DNA of 64,000 nucleotides from NCBI RefSeq assembly GCF_900091555.1, contig NZ_FMCX01000007.1:186001-250000 (forward strand). Reading direction: 5' to 3'. Both the position numbers and the translations under genes were made by a program. The number at the start of each line of letters is the position of its first letter. Within the stretch, counting starts at the first letter, position 1. The notes below the pieces were generated by a model. The model had not been told where the DNA came from and did not search any database. It saw only the letters and a list, made by a program, of their open reading frames with translations. This DNA is from Micromonospora mirobrigensis (GTDB taxonomy: Bacteria > Actinomycetota > Actinomycetes > Mycobacteriales > Micromonosporaceae). Positions 34,624 to 43,747 of this stretch are shown here, in pieces.

Positions 34624-35901
34624 TCAGGCCGGGGGCAGGAAGAGGCCGACCAGCTCGACGTGCTGGGTCATCGGGAAGAGGTCGTACCCGCGCAGCGCGG
34701 CCAGCCGCCACCCGGCGTCGGTGAACGTCCGCACGTCGCGGGCGAAGGCGGCCGGGTCGCAGGCCACGTAGGCCACCGCGCGCGGCCCGGCGGCCAGCAC
34801 GTCCCGGACCACCTGCGCGCCCGCGCCGGAGCGCGGCGGGTCCAGCACCACCAGCTCCACCGGGCCGGTGATCCGCCGGCGGGCCAGGGCGGTCTCCACC
34901 CGGGCGGCGACCACCTCCACCCGGGGCAGGTCGGCCAGGTTCTGCCGGGCCGCCGCCACCCCGTCGGCGGAGGACTCCACCAGGGTGACCCGGGCGTCGC
35001 CGACCCGGCCGGCCAGCGCCGCGGCGAAGAGGCCGGCACCGCCGTAGAGGTCCCAGGCCCGCTCTCCCGGCTTCGGGTCCAACAGTTGCAGCACCGCGCC
35101 GACCAGGGTGTCCGCGGCGGCCGGGTGGACCTGCCAGAAACCGGACGCGGGCAGCGTCCAGTCCCGTCCGGCGGCCCGCTCGCGGACCGTCTCCGGCCCG
35201 CTGACCGGGGTCGTGACCCCCTCACGGACGGCGGTGACGCTCACGTCGCCGCCGGTGGAGGCGACAGTCTCGACGGCGTCCGCCTCCGGCCAGGGCGTGC
35301 CCAGCACCGGCAGCTCCTGGATCGCCGGGTGGGCGATCCGGCAACGGTCGATCGGCACCACCTCGTGCGAGCGGTGCTTGAGCAGGCCGGCCCGGCCGGC
35401 GGCGTCGACCGCGTACCGCACCCGGGACCGCCAGCCCAGCGGACCGCCGGGCAGCGCCTCGACGGCCACGCCCAGCGCGTCCACCTCGGCGTCGGTGAGG
35501 CCCCCCAGCCGGGTCAGCTGCTCGCGCACCACCGCGACCTTCCAGGCCAGCTGGGCGGCGGGGGCGACGTGCTGGAGGTCGCAACCGCCGCACGCGCCCG
35601 GCTTCGCGTACGGGCAGGGCGGAACCACCCGGTCCGGGGAGGCGTCGAGCACCTCGACGGCGTCGGCGCGGGCGAACCCGCGGTGCAGCTCGGTGATCTC
35701 GGCGACCACCCGCTCACCGGGGAGCGCGTGCCGGACGAAGACCACCTGCCCGTCGACCCGGGCCACGCAGTGCCCGCCCGGGGCGATCGCGTCGACGGTC
35801 AGCTCGACCCGCTCGGCCTCCTCCAGCACCCGCCGCCCGTCGACGTCCGGCCCGGTCGCCGAGGGGCGGGGCACGCCCGAGCCGCCGGTCGCGGCGGTCA
35901 C
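34624..35901 (-). CDS. TRAM-domain class I SAM-dependent RNA methyltransferase (RlmCD/TrmA-like)
   Basis: This 425-residue enzyme of the uracil-C5 methyltransferase family has an N-terminal TRAM domain (about 30-90, VELTVDAIAPGGHCVARVDG). Cys residues for a 4Fe-4S cluster appear in PPCPYAKPGACGGCDLQH. The SAM domain has WDLYGGAGLFAAALA. The late ...LDPPRSGAG and AYVACDPAAFARDVR blocks contain the nucleophilic Cys of the family. The target is probably 23S rRNA or tRNA uridine, which sequence alone does not decide. GTG 35901 overlaps the upstream transporter stop by 4 bp. Confidence 0.9.
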   Translation of the reverse strand: MTAATGGSGVPRPSATGPDVDGRRVLEEAERVELTVDAIAPGGHCVARVDGQVVFVRHALPGERVVAEITELHRGFARADAVEVLDASPDRVVPPCPYAKPGACGGCDLQHVAPAAQLAWKVAVVREQLTRLGGLTDAEVDALGVAVEALPGGPLGWRSRVRYAVDAAGRAGLLKHRSHEVVPIDRCRIAHPAIQELPVLGTPWPEADAVETVASTGGDVSVTAVREGVTTPVSGPETVRERAAGRDWTLPASGFWQVHPAAADTLVGAVLQLLDPKPGERAWDLYGGAGLFAAALAGRVGDARVTLVESSADGVAAARQNLADLPRVEVVAARVETALARRRITGPVELVVLDPPRSGAGAQVVRDVLAAGPRAVAYVACDPAAFARDVRTFTDAGWRLAALRGYDLFPMTQHVELVGLFLPPA

Positions 35902-37991
35902 CGGGACTCCCCCGCGCCCGGGCCGCTCTCACCGGGCGGCGCGGAGACCACCGGCGGCACGCTCGGCGGCAGGGTGCCGCGCGGCACCACCCGCGGCCCA
36001 CGGGCCGGTCCCCGGGTCAGCGTGGCGTCCAACCGGTCCAGGTTCTTGCCGGCGGTGGAGGCGAGCTGCCACGGCACGCTGGTCACCATCACTCCCGGTT
36101 CGAACAGCAGCCGGCCCTTGAGGCGCAGCGCGCTCTGATTGTGCAACAGGTTCTCCCACCAGCGGCCGACGACGTACTCGGGAATGAAGACGGTGACCAC
36201 GTCGCGGGGCGACTCCCGGCGGACCGAGGCCACGAAGTTCAGGATCGGGCGGGTGATCTCCCGGTACGGGGAGTCGACCACGGTCAGCGGCACCGGCAGC
36301 TCGCGGCGTTCCCAGTCCGCCTGGAGGTCCCGGGTGTCCTTCTCGTCCACGTTGACGGTCACCGCGGTCAGCGTGTCGGGGCGGGTGGCCCGGGCGTACG
36401 CGATGGCCCGCAGTGTCGGCTGGTGCAGCTTGCTGACCAGCACGATGGCGTGGTTGCGGGCGGGCAGCACGCCGCGCACCTCGGTCGGCTCCAGCTCGGC
36501 GGCGACCCGGTCGTAGTGCCGCCGGATGGCCAGCATCAGCAGGTAGATCACCGCCATCGCGGCGATGGCGATCCAGGCGCCGAGCAGGAACTTGGTGAGC
36601 AGCACGATGACCAGCACGATGCCGGTCAGGGCCATGCCGAAGGCGTTGATCGCCCGGGACCGCACCATCCGGCGCCGGGCCTCCGGGTCCCGCTCGGTAC
36701 GCAGGTGCCGGTTCCAGTGCCGGATCATGCCGGCCTGGGAGAGGGTGAACGAGACGAACACCCCGACGATGTAGAGCTGGATCAGCCGCGTCACCTCGGC
36801 CTGGAAGCCGACGATCAGCACGATCGCGAAGCTGGCCAGGAAGACGATGCCGTTGGAGAAGGCCAGCCGGTCGCCCCGGGTGTGGAACTGCCGGGGCAGG
36901 TAGCGGTCCTGGGCCAGGATCGAGCCGAGCACCGGGAAGCCGTTGAACGCGGTGTTCGCGGCCAGGAAGAGGATCAGCGCGGTCATCCCGGCGACCACGA
37001 AGAGCAGCGCCGAGCCGGAGCCGAAGACCGTCTCGCCGAGCTGGGTGGTGACGGTCTTCTGCACGTACCCGTCGGGCCCGGAGAGGATCTGCGTGCTGGG
37101 GTCCTCGACGAACTGGAGGTGGGTCAGGCGGGCCAGCCAGATGATGCCGACCAGCATCCCCACCGCGATGGTGCCGAGCAGCAGCAGCGTGGTGGCCGCG
37201 TTGCGGGACTTCGGCGCCTTGAACGCGGGCACCCCGTTGGAGATCGCCTCCACGCCGGTCAACGCGGCGCAGCCGGAGGAGAAGGTCCGCAGCAGCAGGA
37301 AGACCAGGGCGAAGCCGGTCACGCTGTGTTCGGCCTGGATCTCCAGGCCGGCGCTCGGGGCGAGCAGCTCGTCACCGAGGACGAAGACCCGGAACAGGCC
37401 GGTGAGGATCATCCCGACCATCACGATGATGAAGCCGTAGGTGGGGATGGCGAACGCCGTCCCCGACTCCCGCAGCCCGCGCAGGTTCATCGCGGTCAGC
37501 AGCACCACCGCGGCGACCGCGACCGACACCTTGTGGGTGGCCACGAAGGGCACCACCGAGCCCAGGTTGGCCACGCCGGAGGAGACCGACACCGCCACCG
37601 TCAGCACGTAGTCCACGAGCAGCGCGCTGCCGACCGCCAGGCCGGCGCGGGGACCGAGGTTGACCGTGGCCACCTCGTAGTCGCCGCCCCCGGATGGGTA
37701 GGCGTGCACGTTCTGCCGGTAGCTGGCGACGACCGTGAGCATCACCACCACCACGGCCAGCGCGATCCACGGGGAGAACAGGTAGGCCGACGCGCCCGCG
37801 ATGGAGAGCGTCAGCAGGATCTCGTCCGGGGCGTACGCCACGCTGGAGAGGGCGTCCGAGGCGAAGACCGGCAGCGCGATGCGCTTCGGCAGGAGGGTGT
37901 GCTGGAGCCGGTCGGACCGGAACGGTCGACCGACGAGGAGCCGCTTCAGCAGCGAGGTGGGTCTGGCCACAAGCGCCAAGAGTACGACCAC
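35898..37991 (-). CDS. APC-superfamily permease, KimA-like (probable K+ or amino-acid transporter)
   Basis: This 697-residue protein starts at GTG 37991 (GTG 37970 is an alternative). It has a 12-TM APC/LeuT-type core to about residue 480. Conserved elements are LPVFASDALSSVAYAPDEILLTLSIAG and YPSGGGDYEVATVNLG in TM1-TM3. A soluble C-terminal domain of about 180 residues follows (NHAIVLVSKLHQPTLRAIAYARATRP...), resembling a UspA-like fold. This architecture matches the KimA family of high-affinity K+ importers. Two TrkA/KTN-type proteins diverge from it, strengthening a potassium role. No c-di-AMP riboswitch was recognised upstream. An amino-acid substrate remains possible. Confidence 0.78.
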   Translation of the reverse strand: MVVLLALVARPTSLLKRLLVGRPFRSDRLQHTLLPKRIALPVFASDALSSVAYAPDEILLTLSIAGASAYLFSPWIALAVVVVMLTVVASYRQNVHAYPSGGGDYEVATVNLGPRAGLAVGSALLVDYVLTVAVSVSSGVANLGSVVPFVATHKVSVAVAAVVLLTAMNLRGLRESGTAFAIPTYGFIIVMVGMILTGLFRVFVLGDELLAPSAGLEIQAEHSVTGFALVFLLLRTFSSGCAALTGVEAISNGVPAFKAPKSRNAATTLLLLGTIAVGMLVGIIWLARLTHLQFVEDPSTQILSGPDGYVQKTVTTQLGETVFGSGSALLFVVAGMTALILFLAANTAFNGFPVLGSILAQDRYLPRQFHTRGDRLAFSNGIVFLASFAIVLIVGFQAEVTRLIQLYIVGVFVSFTLSQAGMIRHWNRHLRTERDPEARRRMVRSRAINAFGMALTGIVLVIVLLTKFLLGAWIAIAAMAVIYLLMLAIRRHYDRVAAELEPTEVRGVLPARNHAIVLVSKLHQPTLRAIAYARATRPDTLTAVTVNVDEKDTRDLQADWERRELPVPLTVVDSPYREITRPILNFVASVRRESPRDVVTVFIPEYVVGRWWENLLHNQSALRLKGRLLFEPGVMVTSVPWQLASTAGKNLDRLDATLTRGPARGPRVVPRGTLPPSVPPVVSAPPGESGPGAGESR

Positions 37992-38131
37992 CGCCCGTCC
38001 GGTGGTGGGGGTGCCTGATCACCGGGGACCGATGGGACACGGTACGGTCGGTCCCCCGCCCGCGCCGGGGACGTGGCAGGCTCGAAAGATGCACCGCCCA
38101 CAGCGACGGGCGCGCACCTTGGGAGGACACC

Positions 38132-38797
38132 GTGCATGTCGTGATCATGGGCTGTGGCCGGGTCGGGTCGACCCTGGCCCACAGCCTGGAGTCCCGGGGG
38201 CACTCCGTGGCGGTGATCGACCAGGACGCCGACGCGTTCCGCCGGCTGGGGCCCGACTTCGCCGGGATCACGGTCACCGGCGCCGGCTTCGACGGCGAGG
38301 TGCTGCGCCAGGCGGGCATCGAGCGGGCCGACGCGTTCGCGGCTGTCTCCAGCGGCGACAACTCCAACATCATCTCGGCCCGGCTGGCCCGCGAGACGTT
38401 CGGCGTGTCCCGGGTCGCCGCCCGGATCTACGACCAGCGCCGGGCGCAGGTCTACGAGCGGCTGGGCATCCCCACGGTGGCCACCGTGCGGTGGACCGCC
38501 GACCGGATGCTGCGGCACCTGGTGCCCGAGGGGAACGTGGAGATCTTCCGCGACCCGACCAGCACCGTGTCGATCATGGAAGTGCCGGTCCACAAGGACT
38601 GGATCGGTCGGCCGCTGCGCGTCCTGGAGGACGCGGCGGGCGCCCGGGTGGCGTACCTCATCCGTTTCGGCATCGGCACCCTGCCCACCGCCTCCACGGT
38701 CGTGCAGGAGGGTGACCAGATCTTCATGCTGGTGACCGACGACATCACCGCGGCGGTCACGTCGGTGGCGGCGACGCCGCCGGAAGGAGGGCTGTAG
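38132..38797 (+). CDS. TrkA-family (RCK) potassium-uptake regulatory protein, CeoB-like
   Basis: This 221-residue protein starts at GTG 38132 behind GGAGG. The RCK_N Rossmann domain begins MHVVIMGCGRVGSTLAHSLESRGHSVAVID (GxGxxG and acidic D at the end of beta 2). An RCK_C domain (about 140-215) contains MEVPVHKDWIGRPLRVLEDA and VVQEGDQIFMLV. Such proteins bind NAD(H) or ATP and gate partner K+ channels or transporters. It is followed 4 bp later by a second TrkA gene, as in the mycobacterial CeoBC pair, and diverges from the KimA-like transporter. Confidence 0.9.
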   Translation: MHVVIMGCGRVGSTLAHSLESRGHSVAVIDQDADAFRRLGPDFAGITVTGAGFDGEVLRQAGIERADAFAAVSSGDNSNIISARLARETFGVSRVAARIYDQRRAQVYERLGIPTVATVRWTADRMLRHLVPEGNVEIFRDPTSTVSIMEVPVHKDWIGRPLRVLEDAAGARVAYLIRFGIGTLPTASTVVQEGDQIFMLVTDDITAAVTSVAATPPEGGL

Positions 38798-38801
38798 AGC
38801 C

Positions 38802-39491
38802 ATGCGGATCGCCATCGCGGGCGCCGGCAACGTGGGCCGGTCGATCGCCCAGGAGCTGATCGACAACGGCCACCAGGTGATGCTCATCGAGCGCCAGCCC
38901 AAGATGCTCCGGCCGGACCGGGTGCCGGCCGCCGACTGGGTGCTGGCCGACGCGTGCGAGCTGGCCAGCCTGGAGGAGGCGAACGTCTCCGGCTGTGACG
39001 TGGTGGTCGCCGCGACCGGCGACGACAAGGTCAACCTGGTGGTGTCGCTGCTGGCCAAGACCGAGTTCGCGGTGCCCCGGGTGGTGGCGCGGGTGAACCG
39101 CGCGGAGAACGAGTGGCTCTTCACCGAGCAGTGGGGGGTCGACGTCGCGGTCAGCAAGCCGCGGGTGATGGCCGCGCTGGTCGAGGAGGCGGTCACCGTC
39201 GGCGACCTGGTCCGGTTGATGACCTTCCGGCAGGGCGAGGCGAACCTGGTCGAGATCACCCTGCCGCCCACCGCCCCCTACGTGGGGCAGCCGATCCACC
39301 AGGTGCCGATCCCCCGCGACGCCGCCCTGGTGGCGATCCTGCGCGGCAAGCGGGTGCTGGTGCCCAGCCCGGACGACCCGATCGAGGCCGGCGACGAGCT
39401 GGTCTTCGTCTGCACCGCCGAGGTGGAGGACGAGGTCCGCGCGGTGATCCTCGGCCCGGACAGCGTCGAGCGGACCCGCGGCACGGGCTGA
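38802..39491 (+). CDS. TrkA-family (RCK) potassium-uptake regulatory protein, CeoC-like
   Basis: This 229-residue protein has an RCK_N domain with MRIAIAGAGNVGRSIAQELIDNGHQVMLIE and an RCK_C domain beginning near 140 (EITLPPTAPYVGQPIHQVPIPRDAALVAILR), ending with IEAGDELVFVC. It lies 4 bp after the first TrkA gene, so the two are surely co-expressed and probably form a hetero-oligomer. No Trk/Ktr membrane subunit is adjacent other than the divergent APC protein. Confidence 0.9.
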   Translation: MRIAIAGAGNVGRSIAQELIDNGHQVMLIERQPKMLRPDRVPAADWVLADACELASLEEANVSGCDVVVAATGDDKVNLVVSLLAKTEFAVPRVVARVNRAENEWLFTEQWGVDVAVSKPRVMAALVEEAVTVGDLVRLMTFRQGEANLVEITLPPTAPYVGQPIHQVPIPRDAALVAILRGKRVLVPSPDDPIEAGDELVFVCTAEVEDEVRAVILGPDSVERTRGTG

Positions 39492-39531
39492 GCGGGCCGC
39501 CGCGCCCCGGGGGTCGGGTTCCTGGCCCCGC

Positions 39532-39564
39532 CCACCGTCCGCACGGCCGAGCGCCGGACGGTGG
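39532..39564. terminator. Hairpin between trkA-type gene and DUF3159 gene
   Basis: A perfect 10-bp stem (CCACCGTCCG / CGGACGGTGG) with a 13-nt loop lies between the two convergent genes. No T-run follows. Confidence 0.55.
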
Positions 39565-39576
39565 CTCTGCGGGCCG

Positions 39577-40260
39577 TCAGGCGCCGGGCAGCGGATCCGG
39601 CGCCGGCTCCCGGGTCACCCGGCGCACCGTCCAGACGGTGATCAGCAGCAGCAGGGCGTACGGCGGGTAGCCCAGGGCCAGCCGGGCGATGCCCAGCGCG
39701 GTGTCCTGCTGCGCCAGGTAGAGCGCGGCCTGCACTCCCACCTTGGCCAGCCAGACCACCCCCCAGAGCACGGTGAGCTGGGTGAAGGTGCGCACCAGCC
39801 GGGGGTCGTCCCGCCACTCGGCGCGCCCCTTGGCCACCAGCACCGACCAGATCCAGCCGACCAGCGGCTGCCGCAGCAGCGCGGAGACCAGCAGCGCCAG
39901 GCCGTAGCCGATGCCGTAGAGGATGCCGGGGAGGTAGAAGTCCCGCTCGTCGCCGGTGCGCCAGGCGATGGCCGCACCGATCGCCACGCCGAACAGCCCG
40001 TTGATCGCGTGCCGGACCGGCCGCCGCTGGGCCAGCCGCACCACGGCGATCAGCAGCGCCACCCCGACCGAGGCGAGCACCGCGGGGCGCAGGTCGCCGA
40101 TCACGTTGGCGAGCACGAAGACCACCACGGGGATGCTGGACTCGACCAGCCCCCGCCAGCCGCCGAGCTGGTCGGCCATCTGCTCGGCGAGGGTGGGCAG
40201 CGGCTCCTCGTCGGGCACGCCGGTCGCCGGCTGCGTCGGCCGCTGGGCTCCGGCGGTCAT
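39577..40260 (-). CDS. DUF3159 family membrane protein
   Basis: This 227-residue integral membrane protein has about five or six TM helices starting near residue 42 (SIPVVVFVLANVIGDLRPAVLASVGVALLIAVVRLAQRR). The stretch GLFGVAIGAAIAWRTGDERDFYLPGILYGIGYG is typical of DUF3159, an actinobacterial family of unknown function. It is the last gene of the run dut, DUF3710, OB-fold, DUF3159, all on the minus strand, an order conserved in many actinobacteria. Confidence 0.88.
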   Translation of the reverse strand: MTAGAQRPTQPATGVPDEEPLPTLAEQMADQLGGWRGLVESSIPVVVFVLANVIGDLRPAVLASVGVALLIAVVRLAQRRPVRHAINGLFGVAIGAAIAWRTGDERDFYLPGILYGIGYGLALLVSALLRQPLVGWIWSVLVAKGRAEWRDDPRLVRTFTQLTVLWGVVWLAKVGVQAALYLAQQDTALGIARLALGYPPYALLLLITVWTVRRVTREPAPDPLPGA

Positions 40261-40291
40261 CGTGGGTCTTCCGTCCGCCGTGTCCGCGTCG

Positions 40292-40672
40292 TCACTTCGG
40301 CGACTCCAGCTCGTAGTGCGGGTTGTAGATGACCTTGCGGTCGTCCCGTACGGCCACCCGGCCGCGGGCGATCAGATGCCGGCCCGGCTCGATCCCGGCG
40401 ATGTGCCGCCGGCCCAGCCAGACCAGGGTGACCACGTCGCTGCCGTCGTACAGGTCGGCCTCGAGGGTCGGCAGGTTCGTCCGGGGAGTGTAGACCACGG
40501 TACGCAGTCGACCGCTGACGCAGACGACCTGACCTCGGGAGCACTGCCGGGCCGGCATGCCGCCGGACTCGACGCTCTCCCGTTGCAGCTCCTGCGCCTC
40601 GATCTCGGCCTCGCTCGCGGTGAGCCGTTGCAGGATGCGCCGCAGCGACACCCGGCCTCCGTCGGTCGTCAT
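40292..40672 (-). CDS. OB-fold nucleic-acid-binding domain protein
   Basis: This 126-residue soluble protein starts at ATG 40672 (MTTDGGRVSLRRILQRL); a GTG at 40708 is an alternative. An amphipathic helix (SLRRILQRLTASEAEIEAQELQ) precedes an OB fold that begins near ARQCSRGQVVCVSGRLRTVVYTPR and runs through LEADLYDGSDVVTLVWLGRRHIAGIEPG to RKVIYNPHYEL. Family members are small actinobacterial proteins related to tRNA-anticodon-type OB folds. The ligand is unknown. Confidence 0.82.
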   Translation of the reverse strand: MTTDGGRVSLRRILQRLTASEAEIEAQELQRESVESGGMPARQCSRGQVVCVSGRLRTVVYTPRTNLPTLEADLYDGSDVVTLVWLGRRHIAGIEPGRHLIARGRVAVRDDRKVIYNPHYELESPK

Positions 40673-40810
40673 GACCTCCGCGTCACCCTCTCCACGCTGA
40701 CCGGTCACGCCGGCACCGGCCGGCCCCGGTGCGCCGGAACCGTCCCGCCAGCGTACGCCGACGGGTCCGGTTCCGGCGGAACGGTGTGGCCGGAACCGGC
40801 GTGACCCGGC

Positions 40811-41470
40811 TCAGACCTCGCGCGGCGCGCCGTCGGTGGCGGTGTCCTGCTCCGTGGTGGCCTGCTCGGCGACCTCCCGGGGCAGCCGCAGCGGCAGCGG
40901 CTCGCGGACCGGCTTCGCCTCGTGGCCCCGGTCGACCACCAGGCCGTCCAGGCAGAGGGCCAGCGGGCCGGCCGCCGACGGGTCGGTCGCCGCGCGACCC
41001 TGGAAGACGCCGCGGACCATCCAGCGCGGCCCGTCGACGCCGACGAACCGCAGGTCGGTGATGCCGTCCGGGGTACGCACCCGGGCCTGCAACTCGGTGC
41101 CGTACTCGCCCTGGACCTCCTGGGCGGCGGCGCCGTCGTCGAACAGCGACTGGCGGATCTCCTCGCGCACCTCGTCCCAGATGCCCTCGCTGCGCGGAGC
41201 GGCGAAGACACCGAGCTGGAGGGCGTTGTCGCCGTGCACCAGCACCACCTGCTGCACCACGCCCTGCGGGTCGGCCTGCACGCGCACCTCGACATCGGGC
41301 ACCGCCGGGATCTGCAGGCTGCCCAGGTCCAGCCGGGGCATGTCGGCCGACGCCTCGGAGACGTCGTACGGCCCGCGGGCCGGCGCCGCCGGCTCGTCCG
41401 CCGCAGCGGCCCCCAGGACCTCGGTGCCCCGCTCGTCCCCGCCGTTGTCCCGCTTTCGGGAGAAGATCAC
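40811..41470 (-). CDS. DUF3710 domain-containing protein
   Basis: This 219-residue soluble protein is set to start at GTG 41470 (VIFSRKRDNGGDERG) because GGAGG lies 9 nt upstream; GTG 41479 directly abuts that sequence. The DUF3710 core is recognisable: GPYDVSEASADMPRLDLGSLQIPAVPDVEVRV, VVLVHGDNALQLGVFAAPRSEGIWDEVREEI and DGPRWMVRGVFQGRAA. Function is unknown. It lies directly after dut. Confidence 0.88.
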   Translation of the reverse strand: MIFSRKRDNGGDERGTEVLGAAAADEPAAPARGPYDVSEASADMPRLDLGSLQIPAVPDVEVRVQADPQGVVQQVVLVHGDNALQLGVFAAPRSEGIWDEVREEIRQSLFDDGAAAQEVQGEYGTELQARVRTPDGITDLRFVGVDGPRWMVRGVFQGRAATDPSAAGPLALCLDGLVVDRGHEAKPVREPLPLRLPREVAEQATTEQDTATDGAPREV

Positions 41471-41495
41471 TGCGCCCACCCTCCGCTGTTCACAC

Positions 41496-42029
41496 TCACC
41501 CTGCCACCTCTTCCGTCAACCCGCCGGCCCGCTCCGGGTCGGCGCGCCGGCCCTCCGCCCCGGGCGGGGACGGCGTGAGCCCGGCGTGACCGCCGGTCGA
41601 ACCGTGCCCGCCCGAACCGCGCGGCGAGTCGGGCAGCTCGGCCACCGGCCGGAACTGCGCCCGCGCCACCTGCTGGACGACGAGCTGCGCGATCCGGTCA
41701 CCGCGGGCGATCCGCGCCGGGGCGACCCGATCATGGTTGATCAGGTTGACCAGGATCTCACCCCGGTAGCCGGCGTCGACCGTACCGGGCGCGTTGAGCA
41801 CGGTCACGCCGAGCCTGGCCGCCAGCCCGGACCGGGGGTGGACCAGCCCGACGTACCCCTCCGGGAGGGCGAGCGCCACGCCGGTCGGCACCAACGCGCG
41901 TCCGCCGGGCGGCAGCTCCACGTCGGCGGCGGCGACCAGGTCGGCCCCGGCGTCACCGGGATGGGCGTACGCCGGCAACGGCAGCTCCGGGTCGAGCTGC
42001 CGCACCGGCACGGGTACGACGTCCGTCAC
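41496..42029 (-). CDS. dut: dUTP diphosphatase
   Basis: This 177-residue trimeric dUTPase hydrolyses dUTP to dUMP, keeping uracil out of DNA and supplying dUMP. GTG 42029 follows GAGGGAG. The five motifs are present: AHPGDAGADLVA (I), HPRSGLAARLG (II), GTVDAGYRGEILVNLINH (III), RIARGDRIAQLVVQQV (IV) and the Gly-rich DSPRGSGGHGSTGGH (V). About 25 residues follow motif V, a slightly long tail for the family. Confidence 0.95.
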   Translation of the reverse strand: MTDVVPVPVRQLDPELPLPAYAHPGDAGADLVAAADVELPPGGRALVPTGVALALPEGYVGLVHPRSGLAARLGVTVLNAPGTVDAGYRGEILVNLINHDRVAPARIARGDRIAQLVVQQVARAQFRPVAELPDSPRGSGGHGSTGGHAGLTPSPPGAEGRRADPERAGGLTEEVAG

Positions 42030-42113
42030 GATCTCCCTCTTCCGTCCGGTTCCACGCGCTGCCCCTGACATCCTGCCGAATCGACGGGCCGCCGTGCGCC
42101 GTACCCTCGAACC

Positions 42114-42602
42114 GTGAGCGTGTCCCCGTCGCCGGCGCCCGCCAACGCGGCCGTCCAATACTCCGAGAAGCTCCGGCTGCCCTGGTGGTACGCGCTGGCC
42201 GGGCTGGCCGTCGCCGCGCTGCTCGCCACCGAGGTGTGGCTGGGCGGCGCGGGCGTACGCGCCTGGCTGCCGTTCGCGGTGCTGCTGCCGGCGACCGCCG
42301 CGGGCCTGTGGTGGCTGGGCCGGATCCGGGTGGCGGTACGCGACGGCGAGCTGCTGGTCGACGACGCCCGGCTGCCGGTGCGCTTCGTCGCCGACGTCGT
42401 CCCGTTGGACGCGGCCGGCCGTCGGGAGGTGCTGGGCGTCGGGGCCGACCCGCTCGCCTTCGTGGTGCAGCGGCCGTGGATCGGCGGCGCCGTGCAGGTG
42501 GTGCTCGACGACCCGGCCGACCCCACCCCGTTCTGGGTGGTCAGCTCCCGTCACCCGGTCGCGCTGGCCGAGGCGGTCCTGCGGGCCCGCGGCCCGGCCT
42601 GA
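42114..42602 (+). CDS. DUF3093 family membrane protein
   Basis: This 162-residue protein starts at GTG 42114. Two adjacent TM helices (about 24-65, WWYALAGLAVAALLATEVWLGGAGVRAWLPFAVLLPATAAGLWWL) are followed by a PH-like cytoplasmic domain: IRVAVRDGELLVDDARLPVRFVADVVPLDAAGRREVLGVGAD. This is the DUF3093 layout, next to dut in many actinobacteria. Function is unknown. Confidence 0.88.
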   Translation: MSVSPSPAPANAAVQYSEKLRLPWWYALAGLAVAALLATEVWLGGAGVRAWLPFAVLLPATAAGLWWLGRIRVAVRDGELLVDDARLPVRFVADVVPLDAAGRREVLGVGADPLAFVVQRPWIGGAVQVVLDDPADPTPFWVVSSRHPVALAEAVLRARGPA

Positions 42603-42611
42603 CCGGCGGGC

Positions 42612-43541
42612 TCAGCGCTTCGGGCGCCGGCGGCGCAGGTCGCCGCGGAGCTGGCCGGCCAGCGCCAGGGTGGAGCGGCGGTTGAGGTAGCCGGCCACGG
42701 CGGCGCCGGTCAGGAACGGCCCCAGGGTGGTCAGGTTGCGACCGAAGCGCTTGAGCAGGCTGTCCCGCAGCTCCTTGCGCGCGGCGGTGCCGAGCACCGC
42801 GCTGACCCCGACCCCGGGCGTCATCGGGTTGATCCCCCGCTGACCGGCCCAGGACTGGACCAGGGCGACCGCGCGCTGGGCACCCGCGGCGGGTATCGGC
42901 ACCCGGTAGATCTCGTGCAGCTCGCCGATCAGCTTCAGCTCGATCGCCACCACCACGACGGTCTCGGCGGCCAGCAGCACCGGCGCGGAGAGCAGGGTCG
43001 GGGTGGCCACCCACTCGACGGCGGCCACGCCGCCACCGGCCGCGCCCACCCCGGCGGTGGCCCGGGCGGCGTTGCGGATGAGCCGCTCGGCCAGTTCCTC
43101 GTCGTCCAGGCCGGGGAAGTGCTGGCGCAGGGTGGCCAGGTCGCGGACCGGCACGTGCGGGGCCACGTCGGCGACGGTGTCGGTGATCCAGCGCAGCGCG
43201 GCCTTCGGCTTGAACAGGTCGGCGACGCCGCGGGCGCGGGCCTGCCCGACCAGCCGGGTGAGCAGCTGGCGGCGGCGGGCCGGGGCGAGGTCGTCGGCGG
43301 TCAGCGCCGCGACGGTCTCCCCCAGCTCCTCCCGGGCGGCCAGCTCGCGGCCGGCCGGGGTGTCGGGGCCGGTCGGGGTGTCGTGGCCGGCCGAGTCGGG
43401 GCGGCCGGTCGGGGTGTGGGGCGGGTTCGCGGCGGCGTTGTCGCTCGCCGGTCGCCCCTCGGCGGCACGGTGGGTCGCGGGATCGGCGCCGTCCCGGTCC
43501 GGACCGGCGGTCGCGTCGTCCCGTCCGCTGCGCCACTTCAC
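42612..43541 (-). CDS. Conserved hypothetical protein with hydrophobic C-terminal half
   Basis: This 309-residue protein starts at ATG 43541. The first 75 residues are a low-complexity Pro/Asp/Thr-rich region containing imperfect TPTG repeats. The remainder is helical, with several moderately hydrophobic segments (ATAGVGAAGGGVAAVEWVATPTLL, APVLLAAETVVVVAIELKLIGELH, LGPFLTGAAVAGYLNRRS). The stretch IELKLIGELHEIYRVPI recalls EcsC-like proteins, but the match is too weak to name. It converges with the DUF3093 gene. Confidence 0.6.
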   Translation of the reverse strand: MKWRSGRDDATAGPDRDGADPATHRAAEGRPASDNAAANPPHTPTGRPDSAGHDTPTGPDTPAGRELAAREELGETVAALTADDLAPARRRQLLTRLVGQARARGVADLFKPKAALRWITDTVADVAPHVPVRDLATLRQHFPGLDDEELAERLIRNAARATAGVGAAGGGVAAVEWVATPTLLSAPVLLAAETVVVVAIELKLIGELHEIYRVPIPAAGAQRAVALVQSWAGQRGINPMTPGVGVSAVLGTAARKELRDSLLKRFGRNLTTLGPFLTGAAVAGYLNRRSTLALAGQLRGDLRRRRPKR

Positions 43542-43747
43542 GCCGCCACCCCGTTCCGTCCGGTGCCGGCGTACGCCCGGGGCGCGCCGGACACGGTCAT
43601 CGGTCCGCTCATGGCGTTCGAACTCCCCGGTTCCGGCGACGCGGAAACCACCTGATCCGCGTCAGGCCGTCCACCGCCGTCGGCGCCGGTGGGTCCGAAC
43701 AGCGGCGGCCCCGTCCCGGAGGCCGCCGCTCGTGACTTGCGTCGTGA

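Noticed and set aside
37992..38131. Possible c-di-AMP (ydaO) riboswitch between the KimA-like and TrkA genes
   Set aside because: The region is short, GC-rich and lacks recognisable conserved motifs of that riboswitch class.
43322..43460. Short direct repeats (GGTCGGGGTG-like) as a regulatory array
   Set aside because: They lie inside the coding sequence at 42612-43541 and encode its low-complexity TPTG-rich N-terminal region.
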